Source: Nemertoderma westbladi
Lineage: Eukaryota; Xenacoelomorpha; Nemertodermatida; Nemertodermatidae
Direction: 5' to 3'
Assembly: GCA_032718475.1 (NCBI GenBank)
Contig: JAUCBJ010003116.1
Span: 1 to 21,189 of the forward strand
DNA: 21,189 nucleotides
Positions within the stretch are counted from its first letter, which is position 1, and every line of letters begins with the position of its first letter. Below are positions 1 to 10,022 of this stretch, piece by piece. The position numbers and the translations under genes are program-made. A model generated the notes under the pieces. That model was given only the letters and a program-made list of their open reading frames with translations. It was not told the DNA's origin and did not search any database.

Positions 1-245
1 AATCGTAGTTATTGGAGTTGTCAGCGTTTTTCTCGGCGTCTTTGAAATATCCGGTAAGACTTTTGACGTCAAGGCCTTGCGCGCCTTCCGCGTGTTACGC
101 CCCTTGCGGTTGGTTTCGGGAGTGCCCAGTCTACAGATTGTACTCAACTCAATTCTCAAAGCAATGATTCCACTACTCCATATAGCCTTACTTGTTATAT
201 TTGTTATAATAATCTACGCAATTATTGGACTAGAGATGTTTTCAG
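1..245 (+). CDS. Cav1: Upstream exon (3' part) of an L-type voltage-gated calcium channel alpha-1 subunit, domain I S3-S5
   Basis: The exon is cut by the window edge. It is open in the frame starting at base 2 and gives 81 codons plus one base. The translation runs from the end of S3 ([16 protein letters not shown]) through the S3-S4 linker and the S4 voltage sensor ([16 protein letters not shown], arginines every third position) into the S4-S5 linker and S5, ending IIGLEMFS plus the first base of a Gly codon. This is the typical domain I sequence of high-voltage-activated calcium channels. The splice donor is at 246-247 (CAG|GTTCGT), phase 1. It joins in frame to the acceptor at 4853-4854, and the joined product reads [14 protein letters not shown], which matches the Cav1 pattern between IS5 and the pore turret with nothing missing. 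The amino terminus and IS1-IS3 lie to the left of the window. The first ATG-like codon in this stretch is internal and is not a start. Confidence 0.93.
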
Positions 246-269
246 GTTCGTATAACTCTATATTATAAC

Positions 270-328
270 TAACCGCCATAGTCGTAGACCTTGGTAACCT
301 AGGTAACCGCCATAGTCGTAGACCTTGG
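270..328. repeat. Short tandem duplication just inside the intron donor
   Basis: A 25-bp sequence beginning TAACCGCCATAGTCGTAGAC is present at 270-294 and again, identical, at 304-328 (period 34). It starts 24 bases after the splice donor. This looks like a local slippage or duplication event. No function can be read from it. Confidence 0.85.
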
Positions 329-650
329 CAAAAACATAAGACGAAAAGGGACATAAAATTATAGCTATAAGTATTCATTTTCAGATTTTGTGTTATAACA
401 TAATTAGCGTATCAAGCTTTTCCGAAACTTATAAGTTATCGACAACCTCTTGTGTTTGCGATATGTTGAGGATCTATGTTTGATATTGGACCCAGATCTG
501 GACGGACATAATGTGATGTTTTTTACTATATTATCCGAAATATTAAGACTATCCCTATATTTATATAAATGACGTATGGTGGAAGCTCCTAACTTTTAAT
601 TAAAATACTATAATTAGGAGCCGCCCAGGCAGGTTGCTGATAAAAGTCCA

Positions 651-896
651 GATAGGGGGGAAGGGAACTTGTCGCAATAATAATTCATCCCTCTCCAGGG
701 GAAATTGGACGCAAATAACAGTTGATTACTCTCAAAAATAAAACTGTAACCTGTTCTATTGTGTTTAGTTTATTGTTTTGGTTAAAATAACGTGCCACTG
801 TAGGCCTAACCTGCTCCTTTCCCTAAATTGCGAATTTAACATTGAAGCGGGATATTAATTCGCTAGCTAAGATGGAATTTGCGTCCAGTTCCCCCC
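651..896. mobile_element. Foldback/MITE-like element A: arms of a short repeat around a shared core
   Basis: The left arm holds GGGGAAATTGGACGCAAAT at 698-716 and a more diverged direct copy at about 655-680. The right arm holds the inverse (ATTTGCGTCCAGTTCCCC, 877-894). The arms match with one indel and one mismatch. Between them, at 768-830, is a core that starts GTTTATTGTTTTGGTTA and ends AACCTGCTCCTTTCCC. The same core occurs at 2438-2500 and 3139-3212. The gaps between core and arms are about 50 and 46 bases, so the structure is symmetrical. There is no coding capacity, so it would be non-autonomous. Assignment to a named family is not possible here, and the boundaries are approximate. 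Confidence 0.55.
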
Positions 897-1939
897 ACAC
901 CCCCCTGTCTCTAAAAGTCCGGCCTGAAATTAATTTGAGTTGATTGAATAATCTAGACCTAATTCGAAACGGCTCTAACGATTTTTCCCAATTTTTCATC
1001 ACTGATAGACTCTATAACTGTACTGTAAGGTCAGACACAGAGGGGTCAGGGGGTCTGGCAATGGGATAAATTGATTGGGTAGTTCTGAACCTCGTTAGAA
1101 CTCGACTAAATTTAATTAAATTTAGTTATCAACAAGTTAATTAAAATAAAGTACGTTTTTTTATATCCGTCTTTATGTAAGTTTTTTTTACGTCCGTACT
1201 TTAAAACCTTTCGCCTTTCGCGTTCCTGTTTATACAGAAAGACACCGTCTACGCCTACCGAAGTGTTTTTGTCACAAATCGATATTGATTACAGTTCAGG
1301 ATGTTCAGGTGGATTACCTGATAAAGATAAATCAAGATAGTATCATATGTTGTTTACCAGCCGTGTATGTTGCAGAATCGCAACCTTGAGTAATTCTGCA
1401 CAATAGAGAATTTGATATACTATAACATATTTGGTATGTTTTTTATTTAATCCAGGATTTAAAAGGATTAAATTTCCACCATCCCATATCCATTTCGTAG
1501 GAGACGGGCAGCGCCTATCTAGGCACAAACAACATCGTACTACAGTACATACACCACTTGAATTAGATTAATGTTCTGCTTCGTTAACAGGCAATAACAT
1601 TCCAAGGGCGTAACTTCTTCTGAAAGTAGTCAGTATTATTCCGTACAGTATAGAGGGCAGAAAGCCGAGTAGGCCTATAGTTCGGACAGACATGTGAGTC
1701 AGGCGTTAGCCAGTCCGGTAGCAACAGACAGCCAGTCAGTTAGAATGTCTGATATAACAAAAAAACTGGGTGTGGGGCGAGCCACAGTGTGAAGTAAACT
1801 TTAGGGGACGGTTTAATGGTATGGTGATTGTATGTAGGTTTGATTGTGAAGAAGTCAAGTAAAGCAAAGGTTTTCTTCGGCCGTTACACCAGGGATTACG
1901 CACAAAGTCTGTGACTTATTTCCAGTTCGGTCCCCCCAG

Positions 1940-2170
1940 AACTTTACCCCCCAGAGGAAACTCCAGTACTCATTTAGCTACCACTTAAGGATGTAAGGCA
2001 GAGATGCGCACTGGCTGGTCCCTTTAAAGCATTCGTGCTGAAACGAAAACGTGTGGGGTTTGAACCCACGACCTCCGGAGAGATGTGAACTTAATGCAAC
2101 AAGTTGTTGAGCCCCGAGCTTACACTCTTTTGGGTGTAGGTACAGACCCATCAGGGTCCACTCAGCCTTT
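1940..2170 (-). mobile_element. tRNA-derived SINE-like fragment (minus strand)
   Basis: On the minus strand there is a strong RNA polymerase III B box, GGTTCAAACC (2057-2066), inside a T-arm-like context (GGAGGTCGTGGGTTCAAACC). About 47 nt upstream on that strand, at about 2104-2115, is a degenerate A-box-like sequence (GGGGCTCAACAAC). The B box fits the tRNA consensus GGTTCRANYC and the A-to-B spacing is close to that of a tRNA. No full cloverleaf forms, so it is not a working tRNA gene. The non-tRNA body probably extends leftwards, but its end is not visible. A lone chance B box is the alternative. Confidence 0.42.
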
Positions 2171-2437
2171 TTTCATCCACGGAGGTGCAGTACAAATTAT
2201 ATTCTCATCGAAAATTAAAACAAGTCTTTAACGAAATAATAAATTATATTACTCTAAATTACTACTGATGTGTCCTTATAAGGAATTAATTTGTATTCTG
2301 AGGACAACTAACGCGATAATTATTTGAGAGTATGGAATCGCATAGCCAGCGATAGTTTGACAAAATGTGTTCTCTAAGTTAATTTATATCAAATATATCA
2401 TAGTGGCGTACATTGACCCCAAGTGAAATAAAGTCTT

Positions 2438-2500
2438 GTTTATTGTTTTGTTTAGAAAATATCCCGCACCGCCACTGTAACCTGTTCCTTTCCCTTAATG
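2438..2500. repeat. Dispersed core repeat, copy B
   Basis: This is the same core as in the two foldback-like elements. It begins GTTTATTGTTTTGTTTAG and contains CACTGTAACCTG followed by TTCCTTTCCCTTAA. No convincing inverted arms were found around this copy, so it is either a solo core or a decayed element. A further partial copy (CGTTTATTGTTTTGGTTAG) lies at about 15205-15223. Confidence 0.6.
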
Positions 2501-3020
2501 TTTTTAATTAAACTAGACTAATTTCTCAAACCCTCTAAAATTTATTTTGTGTTTGCTGTAATTTTACACTATTGACTCAAAACGCGAGCGAATCAATCCG
2601 AATTTTGAAGCTTTTATTCTTGCCTACACCACCACACCATATACGACGTCATACATTTCCGCCCGTTTGCAAATCTGTTCCACTCGCTCTAGTGAAATAA
2701 TTACGGTAATGGTTGTTGCCTGTTGGTTGGTTGCTGGTTGGTGTGGTATAAAAGAATATGTAGTAAATTGAATTGCTAAGTTTATTTAGGGTAATTCAAA
2801 AGGTCCAATGTTGTATTTAGCAGCGGGTAACAGCTTGCTCTAATAGTTAATATAACACGGAGCGTGTAGGCAGGCATGTCTGTCCTCAGTTCAGTTGGGC
2901 TATGTGATGGATGGAGTGATGAATAATGCTAAAGTTAACGAACTTGAAATATCTTAATTAAATAATTAATAACACAATAACACAAATAACAAACTATTCA
3001 AAAAATCGTCACGGTGAGAT

Positions 3021-3290
3021 AATCGCCCGCGCCCAATCTTCGCCCGGAGCAATCTTCGCCCTCAAAATGAAAAACTATCGAGCGGTGGAATCCTTCGCCC
3101 ACAGGCAATCTTCGCCCGCGAGTAACCTTCGCCCAATAAACAATTATTGTTTTGGTTAGAAAAACCCGTTTCTGTAACCTGCCTCTGTAACCTGCTCCTT
3201 TCCATCAATTGGTAACTAAAATTAGGTGTACATTGTTTATTGGGCGAAAAGTTGCTGGCTGGCGAAGATTTCCTTCGGGCGAAGGTTGCA
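3021..3290. mobile_element. Foldback/MITE-like element C: inverted arrays of a 17-bp CTTCGCCC repeat around the shared core
   Basis: A perfect 17-bp inverted repeat, TTCGCCCAATAAACAAT (3128-3144) and its inverse (3232-3248), encloses 87 bp. Outside it the arms continue as short tandem arrays. CTTCGCCC occurs at 3038, 3054, 3093, 3110 and 3127 (spacing 16, 39, 17, 17). Its complement GGCGAA(G/A) recurs at about 3243, 3261 and 3278 (spacing about 17-18). The enclosed core (3139-3212) carries TTATTGTTTTGGTTAG and CTGTAACCTGCTCCTTTCC, as in element A, with CTGTAACCTG duplicated. There is no ORF of its own; open frames across it are short and low-complexity. This is the arrangement of foldback-type elements. 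Confidence 0.62.
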
Positions 3291-3663
3291 CCCAACCGAA
3301 AATATTTTGAGTAGTGATTTGTGTTCCTATAGCTACTGTTAGTTACTATAGTTACCTATAGTTACCGTTAAGTAATCAGGCATTGTAAACCAAATTTATT
3401 TTAAATAGATAAGTAAAACAATTGAGAATCATCACCCATTTTTAACACCCTCGCAGATGCTCACAAATTGTATTAGTTTATTCGTAAATTAAAATCTTTA
3501 ACAATAAGTTGCTCTGACTATTTCTCCGCTTAACTCCGAAGCTGCTGGTTGAAAAGTTGATAGGAAGTAAAAATAGCTGCACTGAGTGTAGGCCTACCCA
3601 CACGGAGGGCCTAATTCATATACTGGGTCCCTTGAATGTGACTGCGATCTCAACCGCTCACCC

Positions 3664-3699
3664 ATACCCTTTATTACATAATATTGTAATAAAGGGTAT
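3664..3699. repeat. Perfect 15-bp hairpin
   Basis: ATACCCTTTATTACA (3664-3678) is followed after six bases (TAATAT) by its exact complement TGTAATAAAGGGTAT (3685-3699). It lies within the intron. It could be a cruciform, a very small MITE remnant or part of a structured intronic RNA. The loop is too short and the stem too small for a typical microRNA precursor. Confidence 0.7.
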
Positions 3700-3843
3700 T
3701 AAGCTAAATTCGAATTAATAATAATAATTAAAATACAATATAAAGAAGTTGTCGTCTCTAATCTAGAGCCCTTGCTATGATTACAGAATTAATGTTGATT
3801 ACAATAAACTCGCTTTTGAAACATCATTCTACCACTCTAGTGC

Positions 3844-3863
3844 GGGGGGGGGGGGGGGGGGGG
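3844..3863 (+). repeat. Homopolymer G20 tract (intronic)
   Basis: Twenty consecutive G on the + strand, transcribed within the intron as rG20. It is one of five G/C homopolymers of at least 20 nt in this window and can form a G-quadruplex. Confidence 0.95.
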
Positions 3864-4854
3864 TGGACTCATAATTAATAATTACATATATTATATCAAC
3901 TGTTACATAAGAACTAAATTCTCGAAATAATAACTATTTCTATTCGATTTAAATAAACTAATTTCCATTTTGTCTTTTTCCACTTTCCCCTTGCGAGCTA
4001 AATACATATTATTTGCTTGCGAGATAAATAAACTAGAATTGTTGTGAAATGTTTGGCACTATGAGCCGCCACCATAGAAAACAACTATATACTGTTATTT
4101 ATTCGCTTGTTTTGAGTTTGTCAGATATGTTTGAGAATTAATTTCCCTAATTTAAATATGGTTGTAACTCGACGTTATTTATTTGTTGCGGCTTAGGAGA
4201 CTCTAATTGTTTGCCTTATGATTGGCAATTGCAACAATCAAAAAAACAATTTAAATATGTTTGAAACCAAATGCGGTATTGATTTGAAATAAAGCCCGAT
4301 CAATAGAATCCAAGCATCACTCCATCATCAAATCTGTTTCATGAATGATGGGCAACCACGATAAATAAATACGGAATATTAATTATTGAGCAACCATCTC
4401 ACCTATCCGGTATCTCTGAGTACGTGACTTTCATTTCACTTGCTAAATTTTCTTTGTAGAATATAGTGAGTTAGGTATAATGTACTTCCGGCGCGTATTA
4501 CCCCATTAACGAATGGTTTAAATTTAGCTTCATGTTTACGCAGATAAATATATGAATCGTTAAATATACTAATAGCTCTGTTGACTATAAAGATATTGTC
4601 GATATACTAAATAACACTATTATAGCTTTATCGCTCTTTTAAGTCAAAATATAGCTGCTATTAATAATAACAAAATTATTTCACACATAAAATTAATATA
4701 TATATATATCAGTAATGATTAAAGGTAAAATCAAATTACTTTTTAGCCTAATTTTACGAGATTGTCATTTTATTGTCTACTGCAGTATTTACCTGTAATC
4801 TATATTTTCTACTTCTCTTACTACTTTATAAACTTTAAAACTTTTATATTTTAG

Positions 4855-7800
4855 GTCACATGAACTATACGTGCTACAACTCGGACATGTCGTTAGCGTT
4901 GGCGACACCCAGACCGTGTGGCGGCTCGTTCAAGTGCCCAGAAGGAACTCAATGCTTGAAAAGTGACGCCTGGAAAGGCCCAAATCGCGGAATTACAAAC
5001 TTTAACAATATCGGACTCGCTATGATTACGGTCTTCCAGTGCATAACAATGGAGGGATGGACTCAGGTGTTGTACTGGGTCAACGACTGCATGGGTAACA
5101 GCCTCAGTTGGATTTACTTTGTAAGCCTTATTATCATCGGCAGCTTTTTTGTGCTTAATCTTATCTTAGGTGTGCTGAGTGGCGAGTTCTCTAAGGAGAG
5201 AGAGCGGGCGAAAGCGCGCGGAGAATTTCAAAAACTCCGGGAAAAACAACAAATTGAGGAGGATTTGAAGGGATACCTTGACTGGATTACCCAGGCTGAG
5301 GATCTCGACCCCGAGGAGAGCGACGAGGTTGATCCAGCGGTACTAGCCCCTGGCAGACACATCGTCCATTTGCACAAAATAACTGCTAGCGAGGCCGACT
5401 CGTCTGAGGATATGGGCAGTCAGTTTGACATGCCTCGTCAAGATACCCGGTGGGAAGAGAAACTCAAGTGGTTGCGGAAATGGAATCGCCGTTGTCGTAG
5501 AGGTTGTAGAAAGGTTGTTAAATCAAGTCCTTTTTATTGGTTAGTTATAATATTAGTGTTTCTTAATACGGGAATCCTTGCTGTAGAACATTATGGACAG
5601 CCAGACTGGCTGGATGATCTCCAACAAGCCGCTAATCTTGTGTTTATTACTCTATTCACAATAGAAATGATTATAAAGATGTATAGTTTGGGACTGAGCG
5701 CGTATTTGGTGTCGTTGTTTAATAGGTTTGATTGTATTGTAGTGTTTAGTTCAATAATGGAAGTTATTTTAATCGAAGCAAATGTGATACCCGCTATAGG
5801 TATGTCTGTGCTGCGTTGTGTTCGTTTACTAAGAGTGTTTCGCGTCACAAAACATTGGAATGCCCTGCGCAATCTCGTGGCCTCATTGCTAAACTCACTC
5901 CGTGCTATCGCCTCTTTACTTTTACTTATATTTTTGTTTATTCTTATTTTTGCCTTATTGGGGATGCAACTTTTTGGCGGCAAGTTTCTTTTTGATGAAA
6001 CTTCTGACAAACCGCGGAGCAATTATGACACGTTCTTTAACTCACTGCTCACTGTGTTCCAAATCATAACAGGTGAAGATTGGAATGAGATCATGTACAA
6101 TGGTATCGACGCATACAGCGGGATTACAGAACTAAAAGGAGTCCTGATATCTTCATACTTCATAATTCTGTTTATATGCGGCAACTATATATTGCTTAAC
6201 GTGTTCTTGGCAATTGCTGTGGATAATTTGGCTGATGCGGAGAGTCTAACCCAGGCTGATAAAGAGAAAGAAGAAAAGGAGGAGCAGAGAAAGCGAAGTA
6301 AAAATAAAGAAAAGTCAGCGGTTAAAGAGAATAACGATGGTAGCATTGGAATGAACCATGTTGGTTCACCGGACGCAGATGGAGCTGGCCACGCTCAGGA
6401 TTCACACTACGCAGCGAAGGATGACGACGGAGATACTGGCGATCAGTCTGGAGGAGCCCGGCCGCGTAGATCATCCGAGATCAGCATGGTTGACCCGGAC
6501 GATGATAGTAAGAAACCAATCCCCGAAGGGACTTCATTGTTCGTCTTCAAGCAAAACAACCCATTACGAGTTTTCTTCTCCAAAATTATTAAAAATAGTT
6601 ATTTTACAAATTTCATTCTTGTCTGTATTTTGATATCATCGGCATTATTGGCCTGTGAAAACCCAGTGGATGCAAATTCACAGGCCAATGTAATTCTCGG
6701 GTATTTTGACTACTTCTTTACAACTATATTTACCGTGGAAATAATACTAAAAATTGTTGTTTTTGGGGTTGTGTTTCATAAAGGTGCTTTTTGCCGAAGT
6801 GCTTTTAACTTGTTGGATTTGCTCGTAGTTAGTGTTTCTTTAATTTCCATATTTGCAAAAGCTGATCAACTGTCTGTGATGAAAATTTTGAGGGTTTTTC
6901 GGGTGTTGCGACCTTTACGAGCCATAAACCGAGCAAAAGGCCTTAAAACTGTTGTGCAATGCGTAATTGTAGCTATTAAAACTATTGGCAACATTGTACT
7001 TGTTATGATGCTACTACAATTTATGTTTAGTGTAATGGGCATTCAATTATTCAAAGGTGCGTTCTATAGTTGCACGGATTCCATTATAACAAAAATGGAG
7101 GAATGCCACGGACCTTTTGTGCGTTATGTAGATGCAGACATAAACAATGCCCAAGAAATGGAGCGCGAATGGAAAGTGAACCCCTTTAATTTTGATGATT
7201 TGTCTCAAGCTATGTTGGCATGGTTTACAGTGACCACGTTCGAGGGTTGGCCCTTGTTACTCTACGTCAGTATCGACGCTACAAAGGAAGGTGAAGGTCC
7301 TCGATACCAGAACCGACCGCTAGTTGGTGTACTATTTATTATCTACATCATTGTCATGGCCTTCTTTATGGTTAATGTGTTTGTTGGTTTTGTCATCGTC
7401 ACGTTCCAAAGTGAAGGGGAACAGGAATACAAAGACTGCGAATTGGGGCGGAACGAACGTCAATGCATAGAATTCGTTCTCAAATCGAAGCCTCAGAAAC
7501 GATACATACCTAAAATACATTGGCAGTACAAGGTTTGGAGTGTGGTGACGTCACGTGGGTTCGAATATGTCGTGTTCATATTTATTATGGTGAACACGGT
7601 TCTTTTAGCAATGAAATATGATGGGCAAGAAGGGGATTATGATAAGGCAATGGGTATAATGAACATGATATTTACAGCTGTGTTCTTAGCTGAATTCGTT
7701 CTAAAAGTAGTCGCATTCAATCCAAAGAATTACTTTAGTGATTGGTGGAATGTATTTGACTTCATCATCGTCCTTGGCAGTATCATTGACATCTCCCTCG

Positions 7801-10022
7801 AGACTCTCGGTTCCGGGGAAGGCGAAAATGCCCAGAAAATACCAAGTATTACATTTTTCCGTCTATTCCGAGTTATGCGTCTTGTAAAATTGCTAAGCCG
7901 CGGGGAAAACTTAAAAACTCTTTTATGGACATTTGTAAAATCATTTCAAGCTCTCCCTTGGGTTGCTATGCTTATTGTGTTGCTATTTTTTATCTACGGT
8001 GTCATTGGTATGCAAATATTTGGCAAACTTCCATTGGATGAAAGCTCACCAATAAATAGCAATAATAATTTTCAGTCATTTCCACAATCATTACTTGTAT
8101 TGTTTAGGGCAGCCACTGGTGAAGCTTGGCAAGATGTTATGTTGGCTTGTGCGTCAGTTGAGGATTGTGAAGGAGTTGGTGTTTGCGGGAGTATCTTCGC
8201 CTACCCATACTTCATCACTTTCTACTGCATATGCGCGTTCCTTATTCTCAACCTGTTTGTTGCCGTTATCATGGACAATTTCGACTATCTTACACGCGAT
8301 TGGTCAATTCTTGGTCCGCATCATCTTGATGAATTCGTACGTGTTTGGTCGGAATACGACCCGGATGCTACAGGTTGCATTAAACACATAGATGTTATCG
8401 CTTTACTCAGAGAAATTTCGCCACCTCTTGGTTTTGGAAAGTTGTGTCCCCACAGATTCGCTTGCAAGCGATTGGTCAGCATGAACATGCCATTGCTAGG
8501 TGATGGCACAGTGCGATTTAACGCCACTCTTTTCGCCCTCATACGAACATCACTAAAGATAAAAACAGCATCTGAGAATGTCACACTTGATCAAGCAAAT
8601 GCAGAGCTACGAGTTGTAATCAAGAAAATTTGGAAAAGGACTCCGATCAAATTACTTGATGAGGTTGTTCCCCCAGCGGGTGGTGACGATGAGGTTACTG
8701 TAGGGAAGTTTTACGCTACTATTCTTATACAGGACTATTTCCGCCGGTTTCGGAAAAGACGCGAAGTGAAAGCGGGCACCCATACGGATAAATTGCAAGC
8801 AGGCTTGCGTACCTTCCTCGATCTGGGCCCAGAGTTAAAGAGAACTGTATCGGGGAATCTCGGTGTTGAAACTGAGGAGGATCCCGCGAAGAGTGAAATT
8901 CCAGAACATCGAAGACCCCACGGGTTATTCGGTGTTGTTTTCGACTCTATCAATGCTCGTCGGGCGTCTATGAGTCCCGTCCGAGCAAACTCTTTCAAGC
9001 AGTCGAAACATTCGCCAAGCAGCTCCCAAAAATTCTCCCCGGTTCGGGAGTACCCGAGTAGTGAGGAGCGTTCGAATCGCGATATGAGCCCGATTAGATC
9101 GTCGGTACCGAGACTTGTCGACACCAACAAGTCGGGATACCCCGATGATGACGTCGATGGATCAATCGTAAGTAAACCCCCTGTCGTCAAGATGACACGA
9201 AGTCCCGCGCAAACCGGCCAATATCCTCGACGCAAGAGTTACATCGCGGCGGACTCTAAGGGCAGGCACAAACACGGTAACCACAACGCGAGTATATCTA
9301 CCGGGGGGAGGGACTACAGAGGCGTCCACGATTACTACGATCGAGAACGCGAGCAACCCGCCTTCGCATCATCACGCAGTTTCCATGGCGACAGTTCCGA
9401 CGTTTCAGACAGCGGTGCGTACTACTCCCCAGCCAACCCACCGAAAATTCACATATATTCCGAGAACGAGACCCCCTTAACTGATTCCTACTCGGAAACC
9501 TACAACTCTTTATCCCCACTGGACGAGGACAAAGACAACCGCCATCACTATGGAGACACCAATCACCGTGGTAACCGGAATACCAATCACAATCCTCAAG
9601 GTTACGATCAAACTGTATTTGAACCGTATTTCAGCGACGACCGAACATCAACATCGCCGGATTTGATGTCTCCCATCGATTACACCCTGAGTATAGCTAG
9701 CCCCGACTACTCCCCATCCCAATTCTCCCCGCCCTCCCCCGATTACGCATCTTCCTCCCCCGATGAACTCGACTTCCATTCGCAACCCTTCCAGCGCGTG
9801 CGTGCCAAGGGACGACCCGGTTACCATGGCGGCAAGCAACAGATGCTCGGAGTCCCGCAGGACGGGTTTCCTGCCTCGCCTAGGAACAGACGTTTCGGAA
9901 GTGTTTCGAACCCTCGCGATGTAGCAACAAGTGGTAACGCCATCGAGATGCATAATTACCGAGATTACCCGCATGGGGGCGTTGCCAGCCAAATAGCCCG
10001 TAAAGTTCACACGATGAGATGA
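4855..10022 (+). CDS. Cav1: L-type (Cav1) voltage-gated calcium channel alpha-1 subunit, terminal giant exon: domain I pore loop to stop
   Basis: Pore-forming subunit of a plasma-membrane, depolarisation-activated calcium channel. The exon starts at 4855 (acceptor AG 4853-4854), completing a Gly codon split by the intron, then His, then the Met at 4860 used here as residue 1. That Met is internal, not a translation start. The filter glutamates are E65 (TMEGW), E406 (TGEDW), E795 (TFEGW) and E1088 (TGEAW), the EEEE signature of high-voltage-activated calcium channels, not sodium channels (DEKA). After IS6 comes the [21 protein letters not shown] (130-147), the beta-subunit site with the L-type sequence version. 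Domain II spans about 222-462, with S4 [12 protein letters not shown]. Domain III spans about 575-850 (S4 [12 protein letters not shown]) and domain IV about 900-1144. The EF-hand/pre-IQ follows from LTRDWSILG, then the calmodulin IQ motif (I1290-Q1291, [11 protein letters not shown]). The tail, about 1310-1720, is Ser/Pro-rich and apparently disordered, ending HTMR without a class I PDZ motif. The II-III loop is short (about 100 residues). With the missing N-terminus the length would be near 2,000 residues, normal for Cav1. The reading frame is intact over 1,720 codons with no introns, which is unusual for this gene family. Confidence 0.96.

Larger units (their letters stand above)
246..4854 (+). 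other. Intron between domain I S5 and the domain I pore loop (phase 1, 4,609 nt)
   Basis: It is bounded by GT at 246-247 and AG at 4853-4854. A pyrimidine/T-rich tract (ctacttctcttactac, about 4810-4825) and further T-rich sequence precede the acceptor. I found no exon-like coding stretch inside it, and the protein joined across it is complete, so no missing exon needs to be invoked. The intron is AT-rich and stuffed with repeats, which are annotated separately: a 34-bp period duplication, two foldback-like elements, a SINE-like piece, a hairpin and a poly-G tract. Between these I see nothing interpretable. Short simple repeats occur at about 2709-2742 (GTTG-rich), 3331-3370 (TATAGTTACC-like) and 4690-4710 (TA)n. 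Confidence 0.88.

Noticed and set aside
2040-2130. A functional tRNA gene on the minus strand
   Set aside because: Only the T-arm/B box is good. The acceptor and anticodon stems do not pair, so a SINE-like remnant is the better reading.
3062-3295. 77-codon minus-strand frame across the foldback element
   Set aside because: It is composed of the CTTCGCCC repeat and the core. No protein similarity seen.
4860-4862. ATG at 4860 as a true translation start (short channel lacking most of domain I)
   Set aside because: The reading frame joins cleanly to the domain I S3-S5 exon through a GT-AG intron of matching phase, and the Met lies in the extracellular turret. An internal promoter cannot be excluded but nothing supports it.
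5591-10010. Minus-strand open frames of 62-166 codons within the channel exon
   Set aside because: Shadows of the coding strand with no family resemblance.
4860-10022. A sodium channel instead of a calcium channel
   Set aside because: The four filter positions are all Glu (EEEE), and the AID and IQ motif are of the L-type calcium channel kind.
1-10022. A processed retrogene of the channel
   Set aside because: A full retrocopy would not keep the 4.6-kb intron at 246-4854, and there is no poly-A tract at the 3' end. Partial intron loss explains the structure better.
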